Positions 24,544-33,039 of a stretch of 41,132 bases of DNA are shown piece after piece (positions within the stretch are counted from its first letter, which is position 1; every line of letters begins with the position of its first letter). Source of the DNA: an uncultured Bacteroidota bacterium (lineage in GTDB: Bacteria; Bacteroidota; Bacteroidia; Chitinophagales; Chitinophagaceae); the NCBI GenBank assembly GCA_903862505.1, contig CAIOYQ010000055.1, forward strand, positions 1 through 41,132, written 5' to 3'. The translations under genes and the position numbers were made by a program. The notes under the pieces are model-generated. The model worked only from the letters and a program-made list of their open reading frames with translations, did not search any database and had not been told where the DNA came from.

Positions 24544-25344
24544 CTATTTTGACTTTTCAATTAATGAACTCAATGGATAGCGTAAATTTTCAAAGCTGAC
24601 CATGTCTACCTTTATACTACCCACTACCAAAGGCGTTTCAATCCTTACTGGAATATGGTTGGCATCATCCGTTACCCAAACCACCATTTTTTCGCCTCCG
24701 TTAAATACGGTCCCCTTTACCAATAAAGGCGCTAGTTTAATGACGTTGAACTTGCCGTATTGAGTGGTCATTTGATATCTTCCCAGATATTTGAAATAAG
24801 ATGGATACAAGGACTTATCTAAAAAAAAATTGAGGTTAATTTTGTCATTGATCTTTGAACTAGCAAAATTAATATTTCGTGCTGCATAAATCGCACTAAT
24901 TACATCATAAGTACAATCACCTGTAACAAAAACGCCTGGTGCAGTGGAAGTAGTAACCGTTTTAGTTTGTTGATTAAAACTTATAGATTCTTTTTGATGA
25001 AAACTACCTTCATTAATTTGTCTTACAAACTGATAGGGCAATAAGGTTTTACTATCAACAACACTCTCATACTTATCCCTTACTTTAAAAATCCAATCAT
25101 ACCTGCTATTAGAATTTCCTGTTGCCGTTAAAGTATAGGTACTTACCCCATTATACACACTAGACTGTGTTGCAAATTCTGCATTTCCTGCATTTACATA
25201 CATACCAATGACATTATAATAAATTGTATAACGTATTTTTTCGCCTGCATTAAAAGAGGTGTTGGTTTGATTACATAAGGCCGTATCACTTGGAGACAAC
25301 AAATGTATAAAAGGTAAAAGAAAGTATACAAATAAAGCATGCAT
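24544..25344 (-). CDS. DUF3108 secreted protein
   Basis: The 266-aa protein has an N-terminal signal-like hydrophobic stretch (about 1-20) and a beta-rich body typical of DUF3108, with the GEKIRYTIYYNVIGMYVNAG entry motif and later VWVTDDANHIPVRIE. It is probably periplasmic. The function of the family is not established; its fold resembles lipoprotein-binding folds such as LolA. It lies 24 nt after the flippase-like membrane gene and is probably co-transcribed with it. Confidence 0.85.
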   Translation of the reverse strand: MHALFVYFLLPFIHLLSPSDTALCNQTNTSFNAGEKIRYTIYYNVIGMYVNAGNAEFATQSSVYNGVSTYTLTATGNSNSRYDWIFKVRDKYESVVDSKTLLPYQFVRQINEGSFHQKESISFNQQTKTVTTSTAPGVFVTGDCTYDVISAIYAARNINFASSKINDKINLNFFLDKSLYPSYFKYLGRYQMTTQYGKFNVIKLAPLLVKGTVFNGGEKMVVWVTDDANHIPVRIETPLVVGSIKVDMVSFENLRYPLSSLIEKSK

Positions 25345-25368
25345 AGGGCGAAGTATTTGAGAATAAAG

Positions 25369-26310
25369 TTATTTTTTTATTCGGTAACCTAGTAATAAAA
25401 TAGTACCAATAATAGAAGGAATTAAAAAATTAACAGTCCATATAATAGATGACAACGAAACGATGGTTATTTTATGAGTATAAAATGGAGCTAAAATCAT
25501 AATGAGCAGCTGCCCCCTTATCACCAGCTCTGTAATACTAATAGTAGGCATAATGCTTAATAGTAAAAATAAAATTGACAAGGAGAGAAAAATGGTTGTA
25601 AAAGGAACTTCCATTTTAAATAAATAGGCTACCCAAAAATACTGCCCAATGAAAATAAAATACCTGAGCAAAGACCAACCTAATAATTGAAATTTAATAG
25701 GATTGCTTATTTGTATTACATTAAAAATTCGCAACCAGCCTTTCCAAGTTCTTTGATACAAATAAAAAATAAGTGCAAATAGGGCAACCAAAGGGCTTAA
25801 CAATTGTACGCCTATCATTGAAATACTGTGCATCCAAGGGTAATGGGATATATTTATAAATAAAGCAACACTACCAATGCAAATGGTGATTAATAGCTGT
25901 GCATAGGAGGTCCAAGCCATTTGTGCAAGTCCCATTAGTTTATTTCCGGATGATAAAAACAAGGTTCTTCCGGCGTATTCTCCAATTCGATTAGGAGTGA
26001 AAAAAGCAAATGCTTGACCAACAAATACACTTTTTAATGCGGCTAGTATTCCTATTGGGTTATTGGTAGCTACAACCAGTTTCCACTTGATAGATTCTGC
26101 CAACAAATTTGCAAACATCAAAAAAAATAAAACAAGCCATTCCCAAATATGGATAGCGCTCAACTGTGAAGCAAACACCTGCTGAAGGTTATTCCAATCC
26201 TCATTCGCCAATACTTTGTTATAAATTGCAATACTACATATTAAGAATAAGAGCAAGCCCACACTGTTTTTTACAATGGACGAAACTTTGTAAACGGGAC
26301 TTTTTAACAT
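25369..26310 (-). CDS. Polytopic membrane protein, LPG synthase/flippase-like (UPF0104)
   Basis: The 313-aa protein is strongly hydrophobic, with about 8 membrane segments and the AESIKWKLVVATNN and FFTPNRIGEYAGR motifs of the lysylphosphatidylglycerol synthase transmembrane family. Only the membrane domain is present, so it is more likely a lipid flippase-like protein than an aminoacyl transferase. The frame runs upstream to 26436 into ruvC, but ATG 26310 (MLKSPVYKVS) avoids that overlap and gives a normal start. ruvC diverges from it, 46 nt away. DUF3108 follows. Confidence 0.8.
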   Translation of the reverse strand: MLKSPVYKVSSIVKNSVGLLLFLICSIAIYNKVLANEDWNNLQQVFASQLSAIHIWEWLVLFFLMFANLLAESIKWKLVVATNNPIGILAALKSVFVGQAFAFFTPNRIGEYAGRTLFLSSGNKLMGLAQMAWTSYAQLLITICIGSVALFINISHYPWMHSISMIGVQLLSPLVALFALIFYLYQRTWKGWLRIFNVIQISNPIKFQLLGWSLLRYFIFIGQYFWVAYLFKMEVPFTTIFLSLSILFLLLSIMPTISITELVIRGQLLIMILAPFYTHKITIVSLSSIIWTVNFLIPSIIGTILLLGYRIKK

Positions 26311-26343
26311 ACTGTCAAAGTTCGTAATTTGGGTTGATATCTG

Positions 26344-26351
26344 TAACTTTA
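26344..26351 (+). promoter_or_regulatory. Near-consensus -7 element of ruvC
   Basis: TAACTTTA differs from TAnnTTTG at the last base only and ends 5 nt before the ruvC ATG. If used, it would give a leaderless or nearly leaderless mRNA. Confidence 0.35.
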
Positions 26352-26356
26352 TTCCA

Positions 26357-26947
26357 ATGAGTAAACAACCCATTATATTAGGTATTGACCCCGGCACACA
26401 GATCTTAGGCTTTGCTATTTTAAAAGGCGGAAGCAAGCCCAGCTTAATAGAAATGGATGTACTTAAATTAACCCATGAGAAAGATATTTATGCTAGACTA
26501 CAATTGATACATGCTAAAATCATTGCGCTCATCAAAGAACATAAACCAACCGATTTTGCCATTGAAGCACCTTTTTTTGGAAAGAATGTACAGAGTATGC
26601 TTAAATTAGGTCGTGCACAAGGGGTTGCCATTGCTGCTGCCATGCATTATCAATTACCCGTTACGGAATATGCACCTAAAAAAGTAAAACAATCTATCAC
26701 AGGCAACGGAAATGCCCATAAGGATATGGTTTGGAAAATGTTGGAACAAATTTTAGTAATTAAAAAGCAACCAAAATATTTTGATGCCACCGATGCCTTG
26801 GGCGTGGCATTATGTCATTGGTATCAAATGAGTGGTCCAGTACTTCCGACAGTTGCGAAAACCGGGAAAGGTTCAAAGATGGCTAAGAAATCTAATGGAT
26901 GGGAGGCCTTCCTCGCAAAAAATCCAGGAAGGCTTAAGGTTAAATAG
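26357..26947 (+). CDS. ruvC: Holliday junction resolvase RuvC
   Basis: RuvC cuts Holliday junctions symmetrically. The 196-aa protein has all four acidic catalytic residues: D11 (GIDPG), E70 (AIEAPFFGKN), and D143 plus D146 in YFDATDALGVALCH. It is slightly longer than the usual 170-180 aa because of a basic C-terminal tail (about 165-196) rich in Lys and Gly. It is transcribed away from the flippase-like gene and converges with the HIT gene, 26 bp from its stop. A GCCTTCCT/AGGAAGGC inverted repeat (26906-26933) lies at its 3' end. Confidence 0.95.
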   Translation: MSKQPIILGIDPGTQILGFAILKGGSKPSLIEMDVLKLTHEKDIYARLQLIHAKIIALIKEHKPTDFAIEAPFFGKNVQSMLKLGRAQGVAIAAAMHYQLPVTEYAPKKVKQSITGNGNAHKDMVWKMLEQILVIKKQPKYFDATDALGVALCHWYQMSGPVLPTVAKTGKGSKMAKKSNGWEAFLAKNPGRLKVK

Positions 26948-26973
26948 TTATCGCATTCATAAACTTTAACTAG

Positions 26974-27363
26974 CTACAATTTACTTACGATCAACTTCTG
27001 GATTTCTTTGAACTCCTCCGTGGTCAATTGGAGTTTGGGATTGGCAAAGTTAATATCATCCGCTGCATTAATAGGTATTAGGTGAACGTGTGCATGTGGC
27101 ACTTCTAACCCTACCGTGACCATACTTACTCTATTGCATGGGAAACTTGCCTCTATTGCTTTCGCAATTGGCTTTGCAAATTGCATTAACTCATTTAGAT
27201 AAGCATCCGGCACTTCAAATATTTTATCCACTTCTACTTTTGGGACAATTAAAGTGTGGCCTTTTTGCAAAGGAAAAATGTCTAAAAAAGCATAAAACTT
27301 TTCAGACGCTGCAATTTTGTATGAAGGAATCTCCCCGTTAATGATTTTTGAAAAGATGGTCAC
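26974..27363 (-). CDS. HIT-family nucleotide hydrolase
   Basis: The 129-aa protein has the histidine-triad motif H90-x-H92-x-H94 in VPHAHVHLIPI and the entry sequence TIFSKIINGEIPSYK typical of bacterial HinT-like proteins. These hydrolyse nucleoside phosphoramidates and similar adenylated compounds. It is of normal size and cytoplasmic. It starts 9 nt after the greA stop, so it is almost certainly in a greA-HIT operon. Confidence 0.93.
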   Translation of the reverse strand: MTIFSKIINGEIPSYKIAASEKFYAFLDIFPLQKGHTLIVPKVEVDKIFEVPDAYLNELMQFAKPIAKAIEASFPCNRVSMVTVGLEVPHAHVHLIPINAADDINFANPKLQLTTEEFKEIQKLIVSKL

Positions 27364-27372
27364 TATTAATTA

Positions 27373-27849
27373 TTAAATGGTGATATTATTCACTTTAAAT
27401 TTCATAGTGCCATTGGGTGTTTGCACTTCGGCAATCTCCCCTATTTTTTTTCCAATTAATCCTTTACCAATTGGAGATGAGGCTGAAATTTTTCCCGCTT
27501 TTAAATCGGCTTCTTTTTCCCCTACCAATTGATAAGTAACCGTTTTTTTATTCGCCTCATTGGTAATGGTCACCTTTGTTAAAATAGTCACTTTACTGGT
27601 GTCAATCGTTTTGGTATCTACAATTTTAGCATTGGAAATAGCCACTTCCAATTGTTTGATTTTTGACTCCAACATTCCCTGCGCTTCTTTCGCAGCGTCA
27701 TACTCGGCATTTTCTTTCAAATCCCCTTTTTCTCTTGCTTCCCCAATAGCTCTTGAAGCTGCTGGACGATCTACTGATTTTAATTTTTGTAGTTCTTCAC
27801 GCATCTTATCAAAAGTGTCCTGTGTTACATATACATTAGTCTCGCTCAT
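27373..27849 (-). CDS. greA: Transcription elongation factor GreA
   Basis: GreA rescues backtracked RNA polymerase by stimulating cleavage of the nascent RNA. The 158-aa protein has the N-terminal coiled coil (about 1-75) with the acidic tip motif in DLKENAEYDAAKEAQG, and the C-terminal FKBP-like domain ending in SPIGKGLIGKKIGE. The frame runs upstream to 27912, but ATG 27849 (MSETNVYV) is the standard start. Upstream lie a TAnnTTTG element (27910-27917) and a terminator hairpin with T8 (27866-27902), an arrangement like the greA leader of E. coli. The HIT gene follows. Confidence 0.96.
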   Translation of the reverse strand: MSETNVYVTQDTFDKMREELQKLKSVDRPAASRAIGEAREKGDLKENAEYDAAKEAQGMLESKIKQLEVAISNAKIVDTKTIDTSKVTILTKVTITNEANKKTVTYQLVGEKEADLKAGKISASSPIGKGLIGKKIGEIAEVQTPNGTMKFKVNNITI

Positions 27850-27865
27850 ATCCTTCGTTTTAGAT

Positions 27866-27902
27866 AAAAAAAATACAACGCCACATAGGATATGTAGCGT
27901 TG
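27866..27902 (-). terminator. Terminator hairpin in the greA leader
   Basis: On the minus strand CAACGC (from 27902) pairs with GCGTTG (to 27876), then one mismatch and five more pairs around a 3-nt loop. TA and a T8 run (complement of 27866-27873) follow. It lies between the dehydrogenase gene and greA and may end the rsmA/dehydrogenase transcript, act as a greA attenuator, or both. Confidence 0.7.
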
Positions 27903-27909
27903 CAGTAAA

Positions 27910-27917
27910 CAAAGATA
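27910..27917 (-). promoter_or_regulatory. -7 element just upstream of the greA leader hairpin
   Basis: TATCTTTG on the minus strand matches TAnnTTTG exactly. Transcription would begin within a few bases of the hairpin at 27866-27902, before the greA ATG at 27849. Confidence 0.55.
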
Positions 27918-27959
27918 TTATATTCGAATGATATTAAAGTAAAATTGAATGAAGAAGAC

Positions 27960-28889
27960 TTAAATGATGGCCAATTTTTCCAATACGATCCTGGCCATTT
28001 TATAATAGGCTTCATGGCTATAACCCGCTATATGAGGGGTAATAATTGCATTGGAGAAGGCTAATATGGCTTCCAATTGCTGCTTTTCGGAAGGACTATA
28101 ATTAGCCAATTGCTCATTTTCCAGCACATCCAGGCCCACCCCTCTAACCCATTGATTTTGAAGGGCTTTTAAAACCGCCCCCGTCTCCGTAACCGAACCT
28201 CGGCAAGTACTAATAAAGTAAGGCTGCTGTTTACAGGCCCCAAAAAAAGTCTCATTGGCATAATGAAGGGTAAGCGCTGTCAAGGGCAAATGAAGGCTAA
28301 TGATATGCGCTTCTTGCTGAATTTGCTCCAAACTAGCTGCTTTTATTTGATCGGTTTCAAAGCCCTTTTTATAAATATCATGGGCTAATATTTTCACGTC
28401 AAACCCTTTCAATAATTTAGCAAAAGCAGTTCCTGTATTTCCCAATCCAATAATGCCCACTGTTTTCCCATTTAACTCATCCGCTCTATTCGCATCCCTT
28501 ATCCATTGGCCATTTTTTATTTCTCCATAACTACTATGAATTTTATTCATCAAGCTCAAAACCAATCCAAGGGTATGCTCTCCAACTGTGGTGCAATTTC
28601 CTTCTGGACTACTTACACATTTTATTCCTTTCGAAATGGCATATTCCTCATCAATTAATTCCATTCCACTACCAAGCCTTCCAATCCATTTTAAATGAGC
28701 CGCTTTTTCTAAAATCGATTTGTCTATTTTTAAACGCGTAGTGACAATTAATCCAGTGGCATTCACAACCATATCAGACAATGCCTCGTAACTTATTGCA
28801 GGCGCATGCACCACTTCAAACCCTTTAGCGCGTAAGGTATCCACTAAAAATGGATGTACCGGTGCCGTTATTAATACAATAGATGCCAT
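27960..28889 (-). CDS. D-isomer 2-hydroxyacid dehydrogenase
   Basis: The 309-aa NAD(P)-dependent oxidoreductase belongs to the D-2-hydroxyacid dehydrogenase family. It has a Rossmann motif G148-L-G150-N-T-G153 with an acidic residue (D171) at the end of the next strand favouring NAD. The catalytic residues are R230 (CRG), E257 (LDVLENE) and H286 (ITPHIAGYS). Members include phosphoglycerate, lactate and glyoxylate enzymes; which substrate is used cannot be settled. ATG 28889 leaves a 1-nt gap to the rsmA stop; the frame extends further upstream but would overlap rsmA. It is probably co-transcribed with rsmA. Confidence 0.9.
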   Translation of the reverse strand: MASIVLITAPVHPFLVDTLRAKGFEVVHAPAISYEALSDMVVNATGLIVTTRLKIDKSILEKAAHLKWIGRLGSGMELIDEEYAISKGIKCVSSPEGNCTTVGEHTLGLVLSLMNKIHSSYGEIKNGQWIRDANRADELNGKTVGIIGLGNTGTAFAKLLKGFDVKILAHDIYKKGFETDQIKAASLEQIQQEAHIISLHLPLTALTLHYANETFFGACKQQPYFISTCRGSVTETGAVLKALQNQWVRGVGLDVLENEQLANYSPSEKQQLEAILAFSNAIITPHIAGYSHEAYYKMARIVLEKLAII

Positions 28890-28890
28890 A

Positions 28891-29655
28891 CTATTTTTCG
28901 TTGTGCATTTTAAAAGTAAGGGCCGCATAATCTTCGTAAGTAAGGTTTTCAGCGCGCTTGGTAAAAAGAGGATCTTCCAATTGAGCCGTAGTAAAGTAAG
29001 GCTTTAATGGATTGCGTAGCATTTTTCGTCTTTGTCCAAAAGCCATTTTCACAATATGATAAAAACTTTTCTCTGATGCCATGGCTGGAAAGTTTTCCTT
29101 TCGCTTAAACATAAGTACACCACTATCCACTTTAGGGGGCGGATTAAAAGCACTTGGTGGTACATCAAATAAATAAGTGACGTCATAAAAGGCCTGAGCC
29201 AATACACTTAAAATACCATAGGATTTAGAGTGAGGCTTCGCCGCAATTCTTTCTCCTACTTCTTTTTGAAACATACCTACCATCATAGGTACTTGCGCTT
29301 TCCAATCCAATACTTTAAAAACAATTTGTGTAGAAATATTATAAGGAAAATTACCTACTAAGGTAAAAGACTCCTCAAAAGGAATTTGGGTTTCCAGAAA
29401 ATCTTCATTAATTAACTTCCCCTGTAATTCAGGAAAAGTATACAATAAATAATTCACCTTCTCGGTATCCAACTCAATGGCCTTAAATGACTGGGTAGGT
29501 ATATTTAAAATGTATTCGGTTAAGGCACCCGCGCCTGGACCCACTTCCACCAGTCTTTCAATAGGATTTTGCAGCAATACCCCTTGTATTCTTTCACAAA
29601 CGGTCTTGTCAGTTAAAAAGTGCTGTCCAAGGGACTTTTTTAGCGTGTATTGCAT
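28891..29655 (-). CDS. rsmA: 16S rRNA dimethyladenosine transferase RsmA (KsgA)
   Basis: RsmA dimethylates two adjacent adenines near the 3' end of 16S rRNA during small-subunit assembly. The 254-aa protein starts with the typical [11 protein letters not shown] motif and has SAM motif I ([11 protein letters not shown], about 36-46), the catalytic motif N102-F-P-Y-N, and the C-terminal helical domain with [11 protein letters not shown] TAnnTTTG element ends 4 nt before its ATG, so it may be leaderless. The dehydrogenase gene follows by 1 nt; pdxA diverges upstream. Confidence 0.96.
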   Translation of the reverse strand: MQYTLKKSLGQHFLTDKTVCERIQGVLLQNPIERLVEVGPGAGALTEYILNIPTQSFKAIELDTEKVNYLLYTFPELQGKLINEDFLETQIPFEESFTLVGNFPYNISTQIVFKVLDWKAQVPMMVGMFQKEVGERIAAKPHSKSYGILSVLAQAFYDVTYLFDVPPSAFNPPPKVDSGVLMFKRKENFPAMASEKSFYHIVKMAFGQRRKMLRNPLKPYFTTAQLEDPLFTKRAENLTYEDYAALTFKMHNEK

Positions 29656-29659
29656 GAAG

Positions 29660-29667
29660 CAAAGTTA
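29660..29667 (-). promoter_or_regulatory. -7 element of rsmA, 4 nt from the ATG
   Basis: TAACTTTG on the minus strand matches TAnnTTTG exactly, with a 4-nt gap to ATG 29655. A one-mismatch element, TACTTTTA (29680-29687), faces the other way toward pdxA. Confidence 0.6.
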
Positions 29668-29699
29668 GGTTTTTGTGCGTACTTTTACAGCCTAATAAA

Positions 29700-30800
29700 A
29701 TGGATATGAGTCAGGAAATCAAAAAACCAATTATCGGCTTTAGCTGTGGCGATTTAAATGGTGTTGGCATAGAATTAATCATTAAATCTTTGTCGGATGG
29801 CCGCTTATTGGACTTTATGATACCTGTTATATTTGCAAGCAATAAAAGCTTGAATTTTTATAAAAAATTAAGCCCGGAGTTTGCTTTAAATTATTCATCC
29901 ATTCCCGACTTATCAAAAATCAATCCCAAACAAGTGAATCTAATTCATTGCTGGGAGGAAGAAGTAAATATTACCCCTGGAGAATTAACGGATGAGGGTG
30001 GGAAATATGCATTCATCTCTTTACAACAAGCAGTTGCCGCCTTAAAAGATAAAAAAATTGACGGATTGGTAACCGCACCCATTCACAAGAAGAATATTCA
30101 GTCCCCTGAATTTAATTTCAGTGGCCACACGCCTTATTTACAACATGCATTTGGGAATACCGAAAACCTTATGTTATTGGTAGCCGAAAATTTAAGAATG
30201 GCCTTGGTTACCGAACATGTTACGGTACAGGATATCGCAAAGCATATTACCAAAGATAAGATTAAACAAAAGCTACAAATTTTAAATAATAGTTTACAAA
30301 AGGATTTTGGTATTGATAAGCCTCGCATTGCAGTACTTGCCTTAAACCCACATGCCGGAGATGAAGGACTCATTGGTAAAGAAGAAATTGAAATTATTCG
30401 TCCCGCAGTGAAGGAAAGCAAAAATCAAATATTGGTATATGGACCTTATTCAGCAGATGCATTTTTTGCAAGGGGTGCCCATGAAAAATTTGACGGTGTA
30501 TTAGCCATGTACCATGACCAGGGATTAATTCCATTTAAGTCATTGGCTTTTGGAGAAGGTGTAAATTTCACAGCAGGTTTGCCAATAGTAAGAACCAGTC
30601 CCGATCATGGAACTGCTTTTGACATTGCAGGTAAAAATAAAGCGGATGCGGCCTCCTTTACGGCAAGTATATTTGAATGCGTGAGAATTATTCATGCGCG
30701 TCAAGGCTACCGAGATATGCGTTTAAATCCATTAAAGAAAATTAGCGCGCGTATGTTTGCAAATGCTAAGGACGAAACATTAGAAGAGTCTCGATATTAA
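29700..30800 (+). CDS. pdxA: 4-hydroxythreonine-4-phosphate dehydrogenase PdxA
   Basis: PdxA oxidises 4-phosphohydroxy-L-threonine in the DXP-dependent pathway of pyridoxal phosphate synthesis. The roughly 366-aa protein has the metal-ligand histidines of the family in the SGHTPYLQ, NPHAGDEGLIG and AMYHDQGLIPFK segments, plus TAPIHKKN and RTSPDHGTAFDIAG. Two in-frame ATGs (29700 and 29706) are equally plausible; an upstream GTG at 29673 lies before the candidate promoter and is unlikely. It is longer than the usual 330 aa because of an insert before the SGHT segment (about 75-95). Its stop overlaps the stop of the convergent next gene by 3 bp. Confidence 0.94.
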   Translation: MDMSQEIKKPIIGFSCGDLNGVGIELIIKSLSDGRLLDFMIPVIFASNKSLNFYKKLSPEFALNYSSIPDLSKINPKQVNLIHCWEEEVNITPGELTDEGGKYAFISLQQAVAALKDKKIDGLVTAPIHKKNIQSPEFNFSGHTPYLQHAFGNTENLMLLVAENLRMALVTEHVTVQDIAKHITKDKIKQKLQILNNSLQKDFGIDKPRIAVLALNPHAGDEGLIGKEEIEIIRPAVKESKNQILVYGPYSADAFFARGAHEKFDGVLAMYHDQGLIPFKSLAFGEGVNFTAGLPIVRTSPDHGTAFDIAGKNKADAASFTASIFECVRIIHARQGYRDMRLNPLKKISARMFANAKDETLEESRY

Positions 30801-31423
30801 AAAGAACACCCCCGTTTAAATTCTTCTAACCTTTGTTTACCCCAGGTAGGTAAAAGAATTTGGGGATTTTGCTTATCCAACAATTCTCGGGCCTTAGATA
30901 GCATTGGTTTTGCTTTATCACAACCTCCCCCAAATAAAGAAGGCAGATTTAATGTTAAGCTTCCTTCTAAAATATAAATACGTGGGTTTAATGGATTAGC
31001 ATTTTTTGCAACCTTTAAAGCAGCATAAATACTTTTTTCATAAGTCACCCATCGTAAAAAAGGATTCACTGCCATCTTCGAGATTCTAGCCATAGATAAT
31101 GCACAATAATTTTCATCATTGGGATTAGCGGCGATAGACAAATTGGCCCAGTAGATAGCTTTGTCTGCATAGGGGTCTGCTAAATTCTTATTTTTAATAC
31201 TTAAGCTAGCATTTAAAAGTGCAAGGTAATAGGATGGAATCCAAGCATTTGAACCCGAAGTGGTGGGGACTAATTTTTCAAAAGTGGCCACAAGCGTCTT
31301 TGGATCATTTCCTGAATTAAATTGAGCAACCGCATCTATGAGCGGCTGATTCGCATTGCCAGACTGAGCCATTAGGCCGAAACTAAATAATTTAAATAAA
31401 ATGCTTAAGAAGATAATACGCAT
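30797..31423 (-). CDS. Small secreted repeat-type protein (TPR-like), unknown function
   Basis: The roughly 208-aa protein has a signal peptide (about 1-21, ending MAQS), and a helical body with alternating small and aromatic residues resembling degenerate TPR units, including a Tyr/Leu-rich LALLNASL segment. Near the C-terminus it has a glycine-rich GGGCDKAKPML turn and a last Cys close to the end, so a disulphide is possible. I recognise no named family. It is the last gene of the operon starting with the ABC ATPase at 33947, and starts at or just after the LolA-like stop. ATG 31423 gives a better signal peptide than ATG 31432. Confidence 0.7.
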   Translation of the reverse strand: MRIIFLSILFKLFSFGLMAQSGNANQPLIDAVAQFNSGNDPKTLVATFEKLVPTTSGSNAWIPSYYLALLNASLSIKNKNLADPYADKAIYWANLSIAANPNDENYCALSMARISKMAVNPFLRWVTYEKSIYAALKVAKNANPLNPRIYILEGSLTLNLPSLFGGGCDKAKPMLSKARELLDKQNPQILLPTWGKQRLEEFKRGCSF

Positions 31424-31434
31424 ACCATACAATA

Positions 31435-32121
31435 TTAAAACATTGAATTGGAAACACCTTTATTTATAACATAATTATTGAAAGTAATTTCCACTGTTCC
31501 TTTTTTATTTTTGAGCGCCTTTTGTTTTGCAGCGGCATCATCGTCCCCAAACTCTAAAGTAATACCGTTGGGTAATTTATAGTCTTTGGTATTAAAGCTA
31601 AAAATAATTTTACTGGCCAACCCATAATTAGCATAGGCTCCATATTGCATCGTAATTTCATAACTGCCATTTTCCTTTGTGGTAGTCGCTGTTTTGTACA
31701 CCAAGGCCTCTACTGGATCTATCCATAAAGTGGCAATCACCCAATCTAAATTTTCATCGGTGGGAATTAACTTTAAAACAGTTAAGGTTTTACCGTTAAG
31801 CACCTGTGTTCCAGCCGAAATAGTTGAATATTGTTTTGTATTTAATAAGGTGTTAATAGTGAGTGAAACACCCCCCTTTGGCAATAAGGAAATACCTCCA
31901 TCCTTTTTTACTTTTAATAAATTAGGCTTTTTAAAATACACTTTTACTTTACCCAAAGAGGCTTTAATAAAAGATACATCGGTCTTCATCACACCCTCCC
32001 CCACATAATCATTCACTAAGGCTAATTTTTTACTTACTTTTTCAATCAATGGATCTGCTTGAGCAAAGCTTGAAAAGCTATAAAACAATAAAGCAAAAAT
32101 GGTAAACAATTTCTTGATCAT
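31435..32121 (-). CDS. LolA-like periplasmic lipoprotein carrier family protein
   Basis: The 228-aa protein has a signal peptide (about 1-21, cut near FAQA) and a beta-rich body typical of the outer membrane lipoprotein-sorting LolA/COG2834 fold: repeated strands such as KVKVYFKKPNLLKV and IDPVEALVYKTATT. LolA proteins shuttle lipids or lipoproteins across the periplasm. The canonical LolA is probably encoded elsewhere, so this may serve a specialised cargo. It lies 42 nt after the ABC permease gene and directly before the small secreted protein, pointing to a shared export function. Confidence 0.75.
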   Translation of the reverse strand: MIKKLFTIFALLFYSFSSFAQADPLIEKVSKKLALVNDYVGEGVMKTDVSFIKASLGKVKVYFKKPNLLKVKKDGGISLLPKGGVSLTINTLLNTKQYSTISAGTQVLNGKTLTVLKLIPTDENLDWVIATLWIDPVEALVYKTATTTKENGSYEITMQYGAYANYGLASKIIFSFNTKDYKLPNGITLEFGDDDAAAKQKALKNKKGTVEITFNNYVINKGVSNSMF

Positions 32122-32163
32122 AAATTTATCTTAGTAGGTTTCAAATAATTATATCTCCTTTAA

Positions 32164-33039
32164 TTAGCTTAAAATATCCTTCTTCTTAGTAATATAAACA
32201 GCAGTGCCCACAAATAAAACAATATGTGTACTCAGTACTATTAGAGAGGTTTTTATTTTAGCTACATTTAAAATAGAACCTGTAATGGCCTCATTGTTAT
32301 CACTTACCTGAATATCAAAAAACTCTTTCCAATTATTCATATGTGTTGTAAATAAGTAAGGCTTGATCATGGAAAAAAGAGGAATATTAAGGGTACTTAA
32401 GATGGTAAAGAATACAATAGCGCTCATGGTGCCCACAATAGGACCAATAGAGTTATTAGCAATGCTAGACATTAAAAAGCCTAAGCTTGTAACGGTTAGT
32501 AAAGAAAAGCTAGCAAAAACAAATGCACCTACATAGCGCCATAACACATCGCTTTGTTCTATCAATACCACATAGTTAGACTTCATTAAAAACAAATCAT
32601 CGGTACCAAATACCCACATACTTAAAAACAAAGCCAATATTGCCAGCCATATTAACAATACAATGGTATAAATACTAGCGGCAATAAATTTACCCAACAC
32701 CCATTGGGTTCTAGTAAATGGCGTAGAAAATAACAATCTTAAAGTACCTAAATTAGCTTCCCCCGAAATCATATCCGCAGCAATTAAGGCAACTAACAAA
32801 GGGACATGCACTAATAGTAATTGTAACAGGATATAACAAATTAAGTACCCATTCAAAACATTGCCATCCACCGTTAACGTATCATTAATATCCTTCATTA
32901 AAAAAGCAGCATAAGACTGCCCGTCAACTTTTAATCCAAATTGAATGACAAGTATCAATGCGGCAATCGCACCAAAAGCAATATAGGTTCTGGGACGTCT
33001 AAAAATTTTATACAGCTCAAAGGATATAATGGACTTCAT
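32164..33039 (-). CDS. ABC-2 type transporter permease
   Basis: The 291-aa integral membrane protein has about six hydrophobic segments (first about 17-35, then about 65-88, 108-138, 170-195, 198-220, 262-284). The layout and the ISGEANLGTLRLLFSTPFTR motif between the second and third helices are those of ABC-2 exporters. Its start overlaps the stop of the ATPase gene by 1 nt (TAATG), a sign of translational coupling. The substrate is unknown; the following LolA-like and secreted genes suggest envelope lipid or lipoprotein export. Confidence 0.88.
   Translation of the reverse strand: MKSIISFELYKIFRRPRTYIAFGAIAALILVIQFGLKVDGQSYAAFLMKDINDTLTVDGNVLNGYLICYILLQLLLVHVPLLVALIAADMISGEANLGTLRLLFSTPFTRTQWVLGKFIAASIYTIVLLIWLAILALFLSMWVFGTDDLFLMKSNYVVLIEQSDVLWRYVGAFVFASFSLLTVTSLGFLMSSIANNSIGPIVGTMSAIVFFTILSTLNIPLFSMIKPYLFTTHMNNWKEFFDIQVSDNNEAITGSILNVAKIKTSLIVLSTHIVLFVGTAVYITKKKDILS

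Noticed and set aside
26906-26933. 8-bp inverted repeat at the 3' end of ruvC as a terminator
   Set aside because: It lies inside the coding region and has no T-run after it.
27560-27931. 123-codon plus-strand frame opposite greA
   Set aside because: It overlaps greA and its leader fully and shows no recognisable domain.
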